A DNA stretch of 14,346 nt from an uncultured Mycoplasmatota bacterium. GTDB taxonomy: Bacteria > Bacillota_I > Bacilli_A > RF39 > UBA660. The stretch covers positions 1 through 14,346 of the forward strand of contig CANSDD010000036.1 of assembly GCA_947645535.1 (NCBI GenBank), written 5' to 3'. Position numbers and translations under genes: made by a program. Below are positions 5,963 through 12,584 of the stretch, in pieces. The notes under the pieces were generated by a model, which was not told the origin of the DNA, did no database searches, and saw only the letters and a program-made list of their open reading frames with translations. Numbering within the stretch: the stretch's first letter is position 1; each line of letters begins with the position of its first letter.

Positions 5963-8661
5963 TGAAGAATTTAACAGGAAATGAAATGAGAGATTTATGG
6001 TTTTCATTTTGGGAAAGCAAAGGACATCAAGTCATTGAAAGTGCTTCCTTAATTCCAGTAGGTGATCCAACATTACTTTGGATTAATGCAGGAGTAACAC
6101 CACTGAAAAAATTTTTTGATGGAAGTATGATTCCAAGTAATCGAAGACTATGCAGTAGTCAAAAATGTATTCGTACCAATGATATTGAAAATGTTGGAAA
6201 AACTGCTAGACATCAAACATTTTTTGAAATGTTAGGGAATTTTTCTATTGGTGATTATTTTAAGGATGAAGCAATTAATTGGGCATTTGAATTTTTAACA
6301 AGTCCAGATTGGGTTGGAATGGAAAAAGAAAAATTATATATGACCATTTATCCAAATGATGAAGTAGCTTACAATGCTTGGATAAAAGCTGGAGTAGATC
6401 CTAGTCATATAATTCGTTTAGAAGGAAACTTCTGGGAAATTGGTCCAGGACCTAGTGGACCAGATAGTGAAATATTTTATGATAGAGGAGAAAAATATGA
6501 TCCAGAAGGACTTGGTATTAAATTATTAGAAGATGATATTGAAAATGATCGCTATATTGAAATATGGAATAATGTATTTAGTCAGTATAATGCAAAAGCA
6601 GGATTATCTAGAGAAGAATATCCAGAACTTCCAAGTAAAAATATTGATACAGGAATGGGTTTTGAGAGAATGCTTTCCATCCTTCAAGGTGTAGATAGTA
6701 ACTTTGATACAGATGTATTTTTACCAATCATAGAAAAAATAGCTGAAATAAGTAACAAAGAATACAAAGGAGAAATGCCATTTAAAGTAATTGCTGATCA
6801 TATTCGTACGATTACATTTGCTTTATCTGATGGGGCAAATTTTGGAAATACAGGAAGAGATTATGTACTTAGAAGATTACTACGCAGAGCTGTTCGTTAT
6901 GGAAAAGTGCTTGGAATAGAAAAACCATTTTTAAAAAGCTTAGTACCAGTAGTAGTAGGAATTATGGAACATGCTTATCCTGATTTAAGAAATCATGAAC
7001 TTACAATAATGGAAAAAGTACATAAAGAAGAAGAGTTATTTATGAGGACGTTAGCTAAAGGAGAGAAAAGATTACAAGAATTATTTGAAACATCAAAAGA
7101 TAAAATTATTAGTGGAGAAGATGCATTCCGCTTATATGATACTTATGGTTTTCCATTTGAACTTACGCTTGAATATGCAGAAGAAAAAGGATTTTCTGTA
7201 TCAAAAGAAGAATTTGATCAATTTATGAAAGAACAAAAAGAACTTGCACGCATGAGTAGAAGTAAAGAAAGTAGCATGAATGTTCAAAATGAAGAATTAC
7301 TTAACTTTAAAGAGGAAAGTATATTTGTTGGATATGAAACTTTAGAGAAAGATACAACAATAATGAAATTATTTGATGGAGAAAAATTTGTAAATGAGCT
7401 TTCAAATTCAGGATATGTAGTATTAAAAGAAACTCCATTTTATGCAGAAAGTGGAGGACAAATTTCTGATATTGGAACAATTGTTGATGGAGATATTACT
7501 TGTGAAGTAGTGGATTCTTTTAAAGGACCAAATAAACAACATTTCCATTTTATTAAATTTGAAGGTACTATTCACGAAGGAGATACTGTAAAAGCAATGG
7601 TTGATGAAGCATTTAGATATAATGTTGCTTGTAACCATAGTGCAGCTCATGTTCTTCAAAAATCACTTCAAGAAGTACTTGGGGAAAGTGTTCATCAAGC
7701 TGGATCTTATATTGATGAAGATACTATTCGTTTTGATATTCATTATGAAGGAAAAATTGAAAAAGAGGATTTAATCAAAGTAGAAGAAGCTGTAAATAAA
7801 AGAATTGAAACAAAAGTAGATACAGTAACAGATATTTTAACGTTAGAAGAAGCTAAGAAAACAGGCGCAATGGCATTATTTGATGAAAAATATGGAGATA
7901 AGGTAAGAGTAGTTACGATAGGAGATTCTAAAGAATTATGTGCAGGAACACATGTCAAAAACATTGGTGATATAGAACGTTTTGCGCTTGCTTCTATTGA
8001 ATCAAAAGGAAGCAATGTATATCGTGTAGTAGGAGCTACTAGAAATCATATTGAATCATCATTATTTGAAATTATCAAACCTTATAATGAAGAAATGAAA
8101 AAATTATTATCAAAAGCAAAAAGAATTATAGAAGAAGCAGCAAAAGAAGAAATTTCTTTAGAATTTAATTTTTATATCAATAATGATGCACCACATGCTT
8201 ACAAAGATATTGTTTACAACTTAAATGAAATGGAACATGTAAAAAGGAATGTCTTAGAATTAGAAAAGAAATATTTAGAAGAAAAGTCAAAGAAAGTACT
8301 TAGTAATTTAAGGGTATTTATTGATATGAAGCATAAAATAGGAGATATAGAAACTGTGATTATGCAAGTAGAAGATTTTGATTTAAATATTTTAAAGCAA
8401 GTGGTAGATGCAGTGTTAAATAGTTTAGAAAATGGATTTGTATTTATTGCCAATGTAAAAGAGGGTAGTGTAAACTATTTTGCCAAAGCAAATCCTAATT
8501 TAAAGGATAAAATTCATTGTGGAAATATTGTCAAAGAAGCTTCTATAAAATCAAATGGATCTGGAGGAGGAAGTCCTATTTTCGCTCAAGGTGGAGGAAA
8601 GTCTGCTGATGCATTAGATGAAATATTAAAAAATATTAAGGCACAAATAAAGAGTTTGTAA
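5962..8661 (+). CDS. alaS: Alanyl-tRNA synthetase
   Basis: Class II synthetase that charges tRNA-Ala with alanine in the cytoplasm. At 899 residues it is full length and shows the whole family layout: N-terminal aminoacylation domain (opening L-T-G-N-E-M-R-D-L-W-F-S-F-W; R-H-Q-T-F-F-E-M-L-G-N-F-S-I-G-D-Y-F and D-T-G-M-G-F-E-R-M are class II core segments), the tRNA-recognition region, the editing domain and the C-Ala domain. The editing-site zinc ligands are visible as His559, His563 (N-H-S-A-A-H) and Cys660, His664 (C-A-G-T-H). The C-terminal glycine-rich segment S-G-G-G-S-P-I-F-A-Q-G-G-G-K closes C-Ala. Translation starts at ATG 5962, coupled to the upstream kinase-like gene by a one-base overlap and helped by AGGAGA about 10 bases upstream. 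Expression should rise on alanine-tRNA starvation through the T-box. Confidence 0.98.
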   Translation: MKNLTGNEMRDLWFSFWESKGHQVIESASLIPVGDPTLLWINAGVTPLKKFFDGSMIPSNRRLCSSQKCIRTNDIENVGKTARHQTFFEMLGNFSIGDYFKDEAINWAFEFLTSPDWVGMEKEKLYMTIYPNDEVAYNAWIKAGVDPSHIIRLEGNFWEIGPGPSGPDSEIFYDRGEKYDPEGLGIKLLEDDIENDRYIEIWNNVFSQYNAKAGLSREEYPELPSKNIDTGMGFERMLSILQGVDSNFDTDVFLPIIEKIAEISNKEYKGEMPFKVIADHIRTITFALSDGANFGNTGRDYVLRRLLRRAVRYGKVLGIEKPFLKSLVPVVVGIMEHAYPDLRNHELTIMEKVHKEEELFMRTLAKGEKRLQELFETSKDKIISGEDAFRLYDTYGFPFELTLEYAEEKGFSVSKEEFDQFMKEQKELARMSRSKESSMNVQNEELLNFKEESIFVGYETLEKDTTIMKLFDGEKFVNELSNSGYVVLKETPFYAESGGQISDIGTIVDGDITCEVVDSFKGPNKQHFHFIKFEGTIHEGDTVKAMVDEAFRYNVACNHSAAHVLQKSLQEVLGESVHQAGSYIDEDTIRFDIHYEGKIEKEDLIKVEEAVNKRIETKVDTVTDILTLEEAKKTGAMALFDEKYGDKVRVVTIGDSKELCAGTHVKNIGDIERFALASIESKGSNVYRVVGATRNHIESSLFEIIKPYNEEMKKLLSKAKRIIEEAAKEEISLEFNFYINNDAPHAYKDIVYNLNEMEHVKRNVLELEKKYLEEKSKKVLSNLRVFIDMKHKIGDIETVIMQVEDFDLNILKQVVDAVLNSLENGFVFIANVKEGSVNYFAKANPNLKDKIHCGNIVKEASIKSNGSGGGSPIFAQGGGKSADALDEILKNIKAQIKSL

Positions 8662-8684
8662 AATAATTCTTTTTTTGTTATGAT
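8656..8684 (+). promoter_or_regulatory. Sigma-A-type promoter for the CYTH-like gene
   Basis: TTGTAA (8656-8661) overlaps the alaS stop codon. After a 17-base spacer comes TATGAT (8679-8684). Transcription would start near 8691, at the ribosome-binding site GGTGA (8691-8695). A T-rich stretch lies in the spacer, but no convincing terminator hairpin for alaS is visible, so alaS transcripts may also run on. Confidence 0.5.
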
Positions 8685-8701
8685 AAATATGGTGAAATAA
8701 T

Positions 8702-9250
8702 ATGAAAGAAGAATTAGAACTTACAATAAAACTTCCATTTAAAATAGAAGAAGTGATAAAATTAGTAGAAAATAAAGGGTTTGTAAAAAATGAAGAAGAT
8801 ATGATTGAAGATATTTATATGAGAAAAAATAAAGAATATAAAACAGTGGAAGATTTATTAAACAATTGTATTTTGATTCGAACTGTTGGTGATAAATATT
8901 CAGGATTTACTTTAAAAAGAAAAAAATATGATATAGATGGAAGTATTAAAGAAAATTTAAAACAAAATTTAGAAGTAAAAGATATAGAGAATGGAAAAGA
9001 ATTTTTAGAAAATATTGGATATGTAGAGTATTTTAGATTAAATCAAAGAATGTATTGTTATAACAAGAATACAGTTTCATTTTCTATTTTTGATGTAAAG
9101 AATCTTGGTGTATTTTTAGAATATGAATCAAAATATGGAGAGTCAGCAAGTGAAATAAAGAAAATATTAGATAGTATATTTGAACAATCATTTTCTAATT
9201 ATTATGAAAAGAAGGCAATATTGTATATTAAGAAGTATCATTTGTTTTAG
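8702..9250 (+). CDS. CYTH-like domain protein (CyaB / thiamine-triphosphatase superfamily)
   Basis: A 182-residue soluble protein with the layout of the CYTH fold, a beta-tunnel whose members act on triphosphates (class IV adenylyl cyclase, thiamine triphosphatase, inorganic triphosphatase). Supporting features in order: N-terminal E-L-E-L-T-I-K strand matching the ExExK position; C-I-L-I-R-T followed by F-T-L-K-R-K-K, where charged residues line the tunnel; K-Q-N-L-E-V; an R-L-N-Q-R-M-Y-C-Y strand; and F-S-I-F-D-V-K-N-L-G-V-F-L-E-Y-E-S-K, the best match to the family's (L)D-x-V-x-x-L-G-x-F-(L)E-(I)E strand. The signature Lys of ExExK is Thr8 here, with a Lys two residues on, so activity is uncertain. 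ATG 8702 follows GGTGA by 6 bases. It ends in TAG. Assignment is by motif, so moderate. Confidence 0.6.
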   Translation: MKEELELTIKLPFKIEEVIKLVENKGFVKNEEDMIEDIYMRKNKEYKTVEDLLNNCILIRTVGDKYSGFTLKRKKYDIDGSIKENLKQNLEVKDIENGKEFLENIGYVEYFRLNQRMYCYNKNTVSFSIFDVKNLGVFLEYESKYGESASEIKKILDSIFEQSFSNYYEKKAILYIKKYHLF

Positions 9251-9456
9251 TGCAATTTTATCTGAAAGTCAATTTTGTTTATAAAATGTCGCAGTAATAG
9301 AAATAAAAAATATTTGAACATTCTCATTTTTTAATGATTATTGATGCAAAAAGTAATTTTATAGATCAGAAAGTATCATTTGATTCAAATGTTAAAATGA
9401 ATATAGTGTTGATAATATATAATACATAAAGGATTTATTAAATCGGAGGAAGTAGA
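9251..9456 (+). other. Gene-free stretch with possible remnant and -10 element
   Basis: No convincing gene lies here. A 31-codon open stretch, ATG 9334 to TAA 9427-9429 (M-I-I-D-A-K-S-N-F-I-D-Q-K-V-S-F-D...), looks protein-like but has no ribosome-binding site and may be a remnant. ATTTTAT and ATAAAAT just after the CYTH stop form a 7-bp inverted repeat with a long loop, too weak to call a terminator. A perfect TATAAT (9418-9423) without a good -35 box, then GGAGGA (9445-9450), lead into the next gene. Confidence 0.35.
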
Positions 9457-9846
9457 ATAAAAATAATAATATTATTATTTGGACTAAATAATTTAACTAT
9501 ATGGATGTTATTAAAATATAACTCTGTAACAACACAAATAATCTCGATAAAAAAATCTTCAATGTTTGGATGGGGATACCATTACTTCATGGAACTTTTA
9601 GAAGTAATGTATATTGTAAATGATAAAGAATATAAACAAAACATAAATGTATCTAGAAAATCTCCTTTCTATCATTTGTATTGTGATAGTATGAAAAAAT
9701 TTATTGATATAAAAGAATATAACTTTCAAATATACGTATATAAAAAATTTCCAAAACTTATCATAGAGAATCAAGATAGACTTGTCATAAATTTAGTTGT
9801 AGGTACAATATCAACTTTAGTTGGAATTATATTATTAATTGTATAA
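9457..9846 (+). CDS. Small two-helix membrane protein (DUF3592-like), apparent ATA start
   Basis: Hypothetical protein with no firm family match. The strong ribosome-binding site GGAGGA (9445-9450) is 6 bases upstream of ATA 9457, in frame with the rest. Starting there gives 129 residues: an N-terminal hydrophobic helix (I-I-I-L-L-F-G-L-N-N-L-T-I-W-M-L-L), a polar middle of about 80 residues, and a C-terminal helix (L-V-I-N-L-V-V-G-T-I-S-T-L-V-G-I-I-L-L-I-V). The first ordinary start in frame is ATG 9505, giving 113 residues; it lacks a ribosome-binding site and would cut off the first helix. Helix / extracytoplasmic strands with V-T-T-Q-I-I-S-I-K-K and Y-I-V-N-D-K-E-Y / helix recalls DUF3592 proteins, a tentative link. 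Either an ATA start is used, the start codon has mutated and the gene is impaired, or translation begins at 9505. It stands alone between promoters. Confidence 0.6.
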   Translation: MKIIILLFGLNNLTIWMLLKYNSVTTQIISIKKSSMFGWGYHYFMELLEVMYIVNDKEYKQNINVSRKSPFYHLYCDSMKKFIDIKEYNFQIYVYKKFPKLIIENQDRLVINLVVGTISTLVGIILLIV

Positions 9847-9885
9847 AATAGATGATAGATTTATCTGTTATTTTTCTTCTTGCCA

Positions 9886-9914
9886 TTGCTTTTATTTTTT
9901 ATAAATGATAAAAT
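9886..9914 (+). promoter_or_regulatory. Promoter candidate for the ireB operon
   Basis: TTGCTT (9886-9891), a 17-base spacer and TAAAAT (9909-9914). Transcription would start near 9921, upstream of the ribosome-binding site AGGTGAG (9934-9940). Between the preceding stop (9846) and this element only a weak imperfect hairpin followed by T residues (about 9849-9875) is seen as a possible terminator. Confidence 0.45.
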
Positions 9915-9943
9915 AAAAATGTATTCATAAAGTAGGTGAGTAA

Positions 9944-10186
9944 ATGGAAGAAACGAAAGTTTATGATAGTACTGAATTTCAAAATGCTTTTACCCAAAAA
10001 ACAATTATGGAAGTAGCTCTTATCTTAGAAGAAAGAGGCTATGATCCAGTCAATCAAATTGTAGGTTATCTTATGAGTGGAGATCCAGGATATATATCTA
10101 GTCATAAAGAAGCAAGAAAAAAAATAATGAAATTTGATAAAGCAAAAATTTTGGAATCAATGGTTAGAAAGTATTTAAACAAATGA
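9944..10186 (+). CDS. ireB: IreB family regulatory phosphoprotein (UPF0297, YrzL)
   Basis: An 80-residue protein of the IreB/UPF0297 family. In Enterococcus, IreB is phosphorylated on N-terminal threonines by the PASTA-type Ser/Thr kinase IreK and influences cell-wall stress and cephalosporin resistance. The family core G-Y-D-P-V-N-Q-I-V-G-Y-L-M-S-G-D-P-G-Y-I (residues about 32-51) is nearly identical to known members, followed by the basic K-E-A-R-K-K-I. The N-terminus is short (M-E-E-T-K-V-Y-D-S-T) and keeps Thr4, a candidate phosphosite by position, plus Ser9/Thr10. ATG 9944 follows AGGTGAG closely. Its TGA overlaps the ruvX start as ATGA, showing translational coupling. Neighbours ruvX, DUF1292 and mltG match the conserved Firmicutes order. 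No kinase gene is in the window. Confidence 0.95.
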   Translation: MEETKVYDSTEFQNAFTQKTIMEVALILEERGYDPVNQIVGYLMSGDPGYISSHKEARKKIMKFDKAKILESMVRKYLNK

Positions 10187-10605
10187 GATACTTAGGACTT
10201 GACCTTGGAACTAGAACACTTGGGATTTCTATTTCTGATATAACAGGAACAATTGCATCTGCTTATAAGACGATTCATTTTAAAGAGGATGATTATGATT
10301 CTTTAATACCAGAATTAAAAGAGATTATAAACGAATACAATATAGGAAAAATTATACTTGGATTTCCTAAAAATATGAATAATACAGTAGGAGATAGAGG
10401 TCTTACTACACTCGCGTTTAAAGAAAAATTAGAAGAAAATTTAAACCTTGAAGTAATTATGCAAGATGAGAGATTATCTACTGTAGAAGCAACGCACTAT
10501 ATGGTGGAAGCGGATTTATCAAGAAAAAAAAGAAAGAAAAAAATTGATAGTTTAGCTGCTAATATTATATTGCAAACTTATTTAGATAAAATGAAAGGAA
10601 GATAA
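10183..10605 (+). CDS. ruvX: Holliday junction resolvase-like nuclease RuvX/YqgF (YrrK)
   Basis: A 140-residue protein of the RNase H-like YqgF family, a putative Holliday-junction resolvase also linked to pre-16S rRNA 5' end processing. Conserved acidic positions are visible: Asp7 in L-G-L-D-L-G-T-R-T-L-G-I-S, Glu96 in Q-D-E-R-L-S-T and Asp122 in K-K-I-D-S-L-A-A-N-I-I-L-Q-T-Y-L. The segment L-G-F-P-K-N-M-N-N-T-V-G (59-70) is the family's P-x-x-x-x-G loop. Length is typical. The start overlaps the ireB stop by four bases (ATGA) and the next gene starts two bases after its stop, so it is the middle gene of a tightly packed operon. The choice between a DNA-repair and an rRNA role cannot be made from sequence. 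Confidence 0.95.
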   Translation: MRYLGLDLGTRTLGISISDITGTIASAYKTIHFKEDDYDSLIPELKEIINEYNIGKIILGFPKNMNNTVGDRGLTTLAFKEKLEENLNLEVIMQDERLSTVEATHYMVEADLSRKKRKKKIDSLAANIILQTYLDKMKGR

Positions 10606-10607
10606 AA

Positions 10608-10898
10608 ATGGAAGAAAGAATGACTTTTAAAGTTACAAATGAAGCAGGAGAAGAAATTACATGTGAAGTATTATTCACGTTTGAATCAGATGAAACAAAG
10701 AAAAATTATATGGTTTATACAGATAATACAACAGATGAGGAAGGAAATACAAAAGTGTATGCATCTATATATGAACCAGATGCTGCAGAAACAAAATTAA
10801 TGCCAATAGAAACTGAAAAAGAATGGAAGATTATTGAAACTATATTAGAAGAATTACAAACAAAAGCTGCAGAAAGTATAGAAGGAAACGAGCAATAA
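10608..10898 (+). CDS. DUF1292 family protein (YrzB)
   Basis: A 96-residue acidic cytoplasmic protein of the DUF1292 family, function unknown. The family pattern is visible: an early strand E-E-I-T-C-E-V-L-F-T-F-E-S-D-E-T-K-K-N-Y-M-V-Y-T-D, then V-Y-A-S-I-Y-E-P and L-M-P-I-E-T-E-K-E-W-K-I-I-E-T-I-L-E-E-L. There is no signal or membrane helix. It starts two bases after the ruvX stop, and its position after ireB and ruvX is the conserved Firmicutes arrangement. Its last codons and stop lie within the stem and loop of a terminator, so the gene ends exactly where the three-gene operon transcript should end. Confidence 0.92.
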   Translation: MEERMTFKVTNEAGEEITCEVLFTFESDETKKNYMVYTDNTTDEEGNTKVYASIYEPDAAETKLMPIETEKEWKIIETILEELQTKAAESIEGNEQ

Positions 10899-10910
10899 TC
10901 GCTCGTTTTT
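10886..10910 (+). terminator. Intrinsic terminator overlapping the DUF1292 stop codon
   Basis: AAACGAGC (10886-10893) pairs perfectly with GCTCGTTT (10901-10908); the seven-base loop (10894-10900) holds the stop codon (10896-10898), and a T-run ends at 10910. This is the strongest hairpin terminator in the window after the T-box one. The next gene starts only six bases later with no promoter in between, so mltG needs read-through or a promoter inside DUF1292. Confidence 0.8.
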
Positions 10911-10916
10911 GGTGTT

Positions 10917-12011
10917 ATGGCAAAAAGAAGAATAAAACCAGGAGTAAAAAAGGGGTTATTTGGTTTCATAGTGTTTGTAATTATTTTAATAATAGCTTTA
11001 TATTTTCTATATGAATGGGGATTAAAGCCAGTTACTAATGTAAATACACCAGTAGAAATAACAATTGATTCAGGTGAAACTTATTTAACAATAGGAAAAA
11101 CATTAAAAGAAAAAGGACTTATTCATTCAGAACTGGTTTATAAAATTTATGTAAAATTAAATAAACCAACGAATTTTAGAGCTGGAACCTTTTCTTTAAA
11201 TAAAAATATGGGAGTAAAAAAGTTAGTAGATACATTAGCAACTGATCCGACAGCCACTCATGATACGATAACGATTACTTTTCCAGAAGGAAAAAATATG
11301 AGGCAAGTAGCAAAAATAATATCAGATAAAACAAATAATACAGAAGAGGAGATATTTGCATTATTACAAGATGAAGAATATTTGAAAGAATTGATAGAGA
11401 AATATTGGTTTTTAGATGAAACAATTTTAGATGAAAAGATTTATTATTCATTAGAAGGATATTTGTTTCCAGATACATATGAATTTATGAATACAAATGT
11501 AACTGGAAAAGAAATTTTTGAAAAAATGTTAGATCATATGGAGGTAAAGTTAGAACCATATAAAAGTGAAATAGAAAGTAGTGAATATACACTTCATGAG
11601 ATGTTAACATTAGCTTCTATTATAGAGTTAGAAGCATCTAATGCAGATGATAGAGCAGGAGTAGCAGGTGTATTTTATAATAGACTAGAAGATGGTTGGT
11701 CACTAGGAAGTGATGTGACAACTTATTATGCTGCTAAAGTAGATTTAAGTGAACGTGATTTGTATCAATCTGAGATAGATGATGTAAATGATTACAATAC
11801 TAGACCTGTAGCTATGGCGGGTAAGCTTCCAATTGGTCCAATTTGTAATCCAAGTATAATGTCTATAAAAGCAGCAATAAAACCAACTGAACATAATAAT
11901 TATTTCTTTGTTGCAGATAAGAATGGTAAAACATATTTTAGTAAAACAAATAGTGAACATATAAATACAGTAAATACATTAAAAAAAGAGGGATTATGGT
12001 TCGAGTATTAA
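10917..12011 (+). CDS. mltG: Endolytic murein transglycosylase MltG (YceG family)
   Basis: A 364-residue inner-membrane enzyme that cuts nascent glycan strands and so sets their length. A short basic N-terminus (M-A-K-R-R-I-K-P-G-V-K-K) leads to one membrane helix (about 13-34). A LysM-like region follows (about 45-115), then the YceG catalytic domain. Motifs: F-P-E-G-K-N-M-R-Q-V-A, L-E-G-Y-L-F-P-D-T-Y-E-F (179-190), L-A-S-I-I-E-L-E-A with the likely catalytic Glu237, R-A-G-V-A-G-V-F-Y-N-R-L, L-G-S-D-V-T-T-Y-Y, and near the end L-P-I-G-P-I-C-N-P and N-N-Y-F-F-V-A-D. ATG 10917 follows GGTG by only two bases, a poor spacing, but it gives the natural basic-plus-helix N-terminus. Its end overlaps the trmR start by 16 bases. 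Confidence 0.95.
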   Translation: MAKRRIKPGVKKGLFGFIVFVIILIIALYFLYEWGLKPVTNVNTPVEITIDSGETYLTIGKTLKEKGLIHSELVYKIYVKLNKPTNFRAGTFSLNKNMGVKKLVDTLATDPTATHDTITITFPEGKNMRQVAKIISDKTNNTEEEIFALLQDEEYLKELIEKYWFLDETILDEKIYYSLEGYLFPDTYEFMNTNVTGKEIFEKMLDHMEVKLEPYKSEIESSEYTLHEMLTLASIIELEASNADDRAGVAGVFYNRLEDGWSLGSDVTTYYAAKVDLSERDLYQSEIDDVNDYNTRPVAMAGKLPIGPICNPSIMSIKAAIKPTEHNNYFFVADKNGKTYFSKTNSEHINTVNTLKKEGLWFEY

Positions 12012-12583
12012 AAGAAATGGAACAATATGCAAAAGAAAATCATATTCCAATTATGATGAAAGATGGAATAGAATTTTTAGAAAAATATATTAAGGAAAAT
12101 CATGTAAAGAAAATACTAGAGCTTGGAACAGCAATTGGTTATTCCGCTATTCGTATGGCTAGTATAGATAAAAATATTAAAATAGTAACGATTGAAAGAG
12201 ATAAAAATCGTTATGAAGAAGCATTAAAAAATATAAAAAAAGTAAAGTTAGAGAATCAGATAGAAGTAATTTTTATGGATATTATGGATTATTATACAGA
12301 AGAGGAATTTGATTTAATTTTTATAGATGCAGCTAAAAGTCAGTATATTAAATTTTTTGAAAAGTTTGAATCTAATTTAATAATAGGTGGAACTGTTATT
12401 TCAGATAATTTAAATTTTCATGGATATACAAAAATGCTAGAGAGAATTGAAAGTAAAAATTTAAGACAGATGGTTGGAAAAATAAGAAATTATATTGCAT
12501 ATTTAGAGGATAAGAAAAATTTTGAAACAACATTTTTAGAACTTGGAGATGGCATTGGAATTAGTGTAAAAAGGGGCGAATGA
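11996..12583 (+). CDS. trmR: tRNA 5-hydroxyuridine O-methyltransferase TrmR (YrrM)
   Basis: A 195-residue SAM-dependent O-methyltransferase. The Bacillus member methylates 5-hydroxyuridine at the wobble position of several tRNAs to give 5-methoxyuridine. Seen here: SAM-binding motif I L-E-L-G-T-A-I-G-Y-S (41-50) followed by A-I-R-M-A, the acidic ribose-binding T-I-E-R-D (65-69), I-D-A-A-K-S-Q-Y with metal-type Asp111, and V-I-S-D-N-L (Asp137/Asn138). The upstream E-M-E-Q-Y-A-K-E-N-H-I-P-I-M segment matches the family N-terminus, supporting ATG 11996, though GAGGG lies only three bases before it; ATG 12017 would trim seven residues. It overlaps mltG by 16 bases, as expected for the yrrL-yrrM order. 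A generic catechol-type O-methyltransferase role is the alternative. Confidence 0.88.
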   Translation: MVRVLKEMEQYAKENHIPIMMKDGIEFLEKYIKENHVKKILELGTAIGYSAIRMASIDKNIKIVTIERDKNRYEEALKNIKKVKLENQIEVIFMDIMDYYTEEEFDLIFIDAAKSQYIKFFEKFESNLIIGGTVISDNLNFHGYTKMLERIESKNLRQMVGKIRNYIAYLEDKKNFETTFLELGDGIGISVKRGE

Positions 12584-12584
12584 A

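Noticed and set aside
7423..8453. Minus-strand open frames opposite alaS
   Set aside because: They are reverse-strand shadows of a clear, conserved alaS gene and have no promoters or recognisable products.
8645..8676. Intrinsic terminator after alaS
   Set aside because: AAAGAG/TTCTTT with a 12-base loop is short, has a wobble pair and almost no GC, so it is not convincing despite the T-run.
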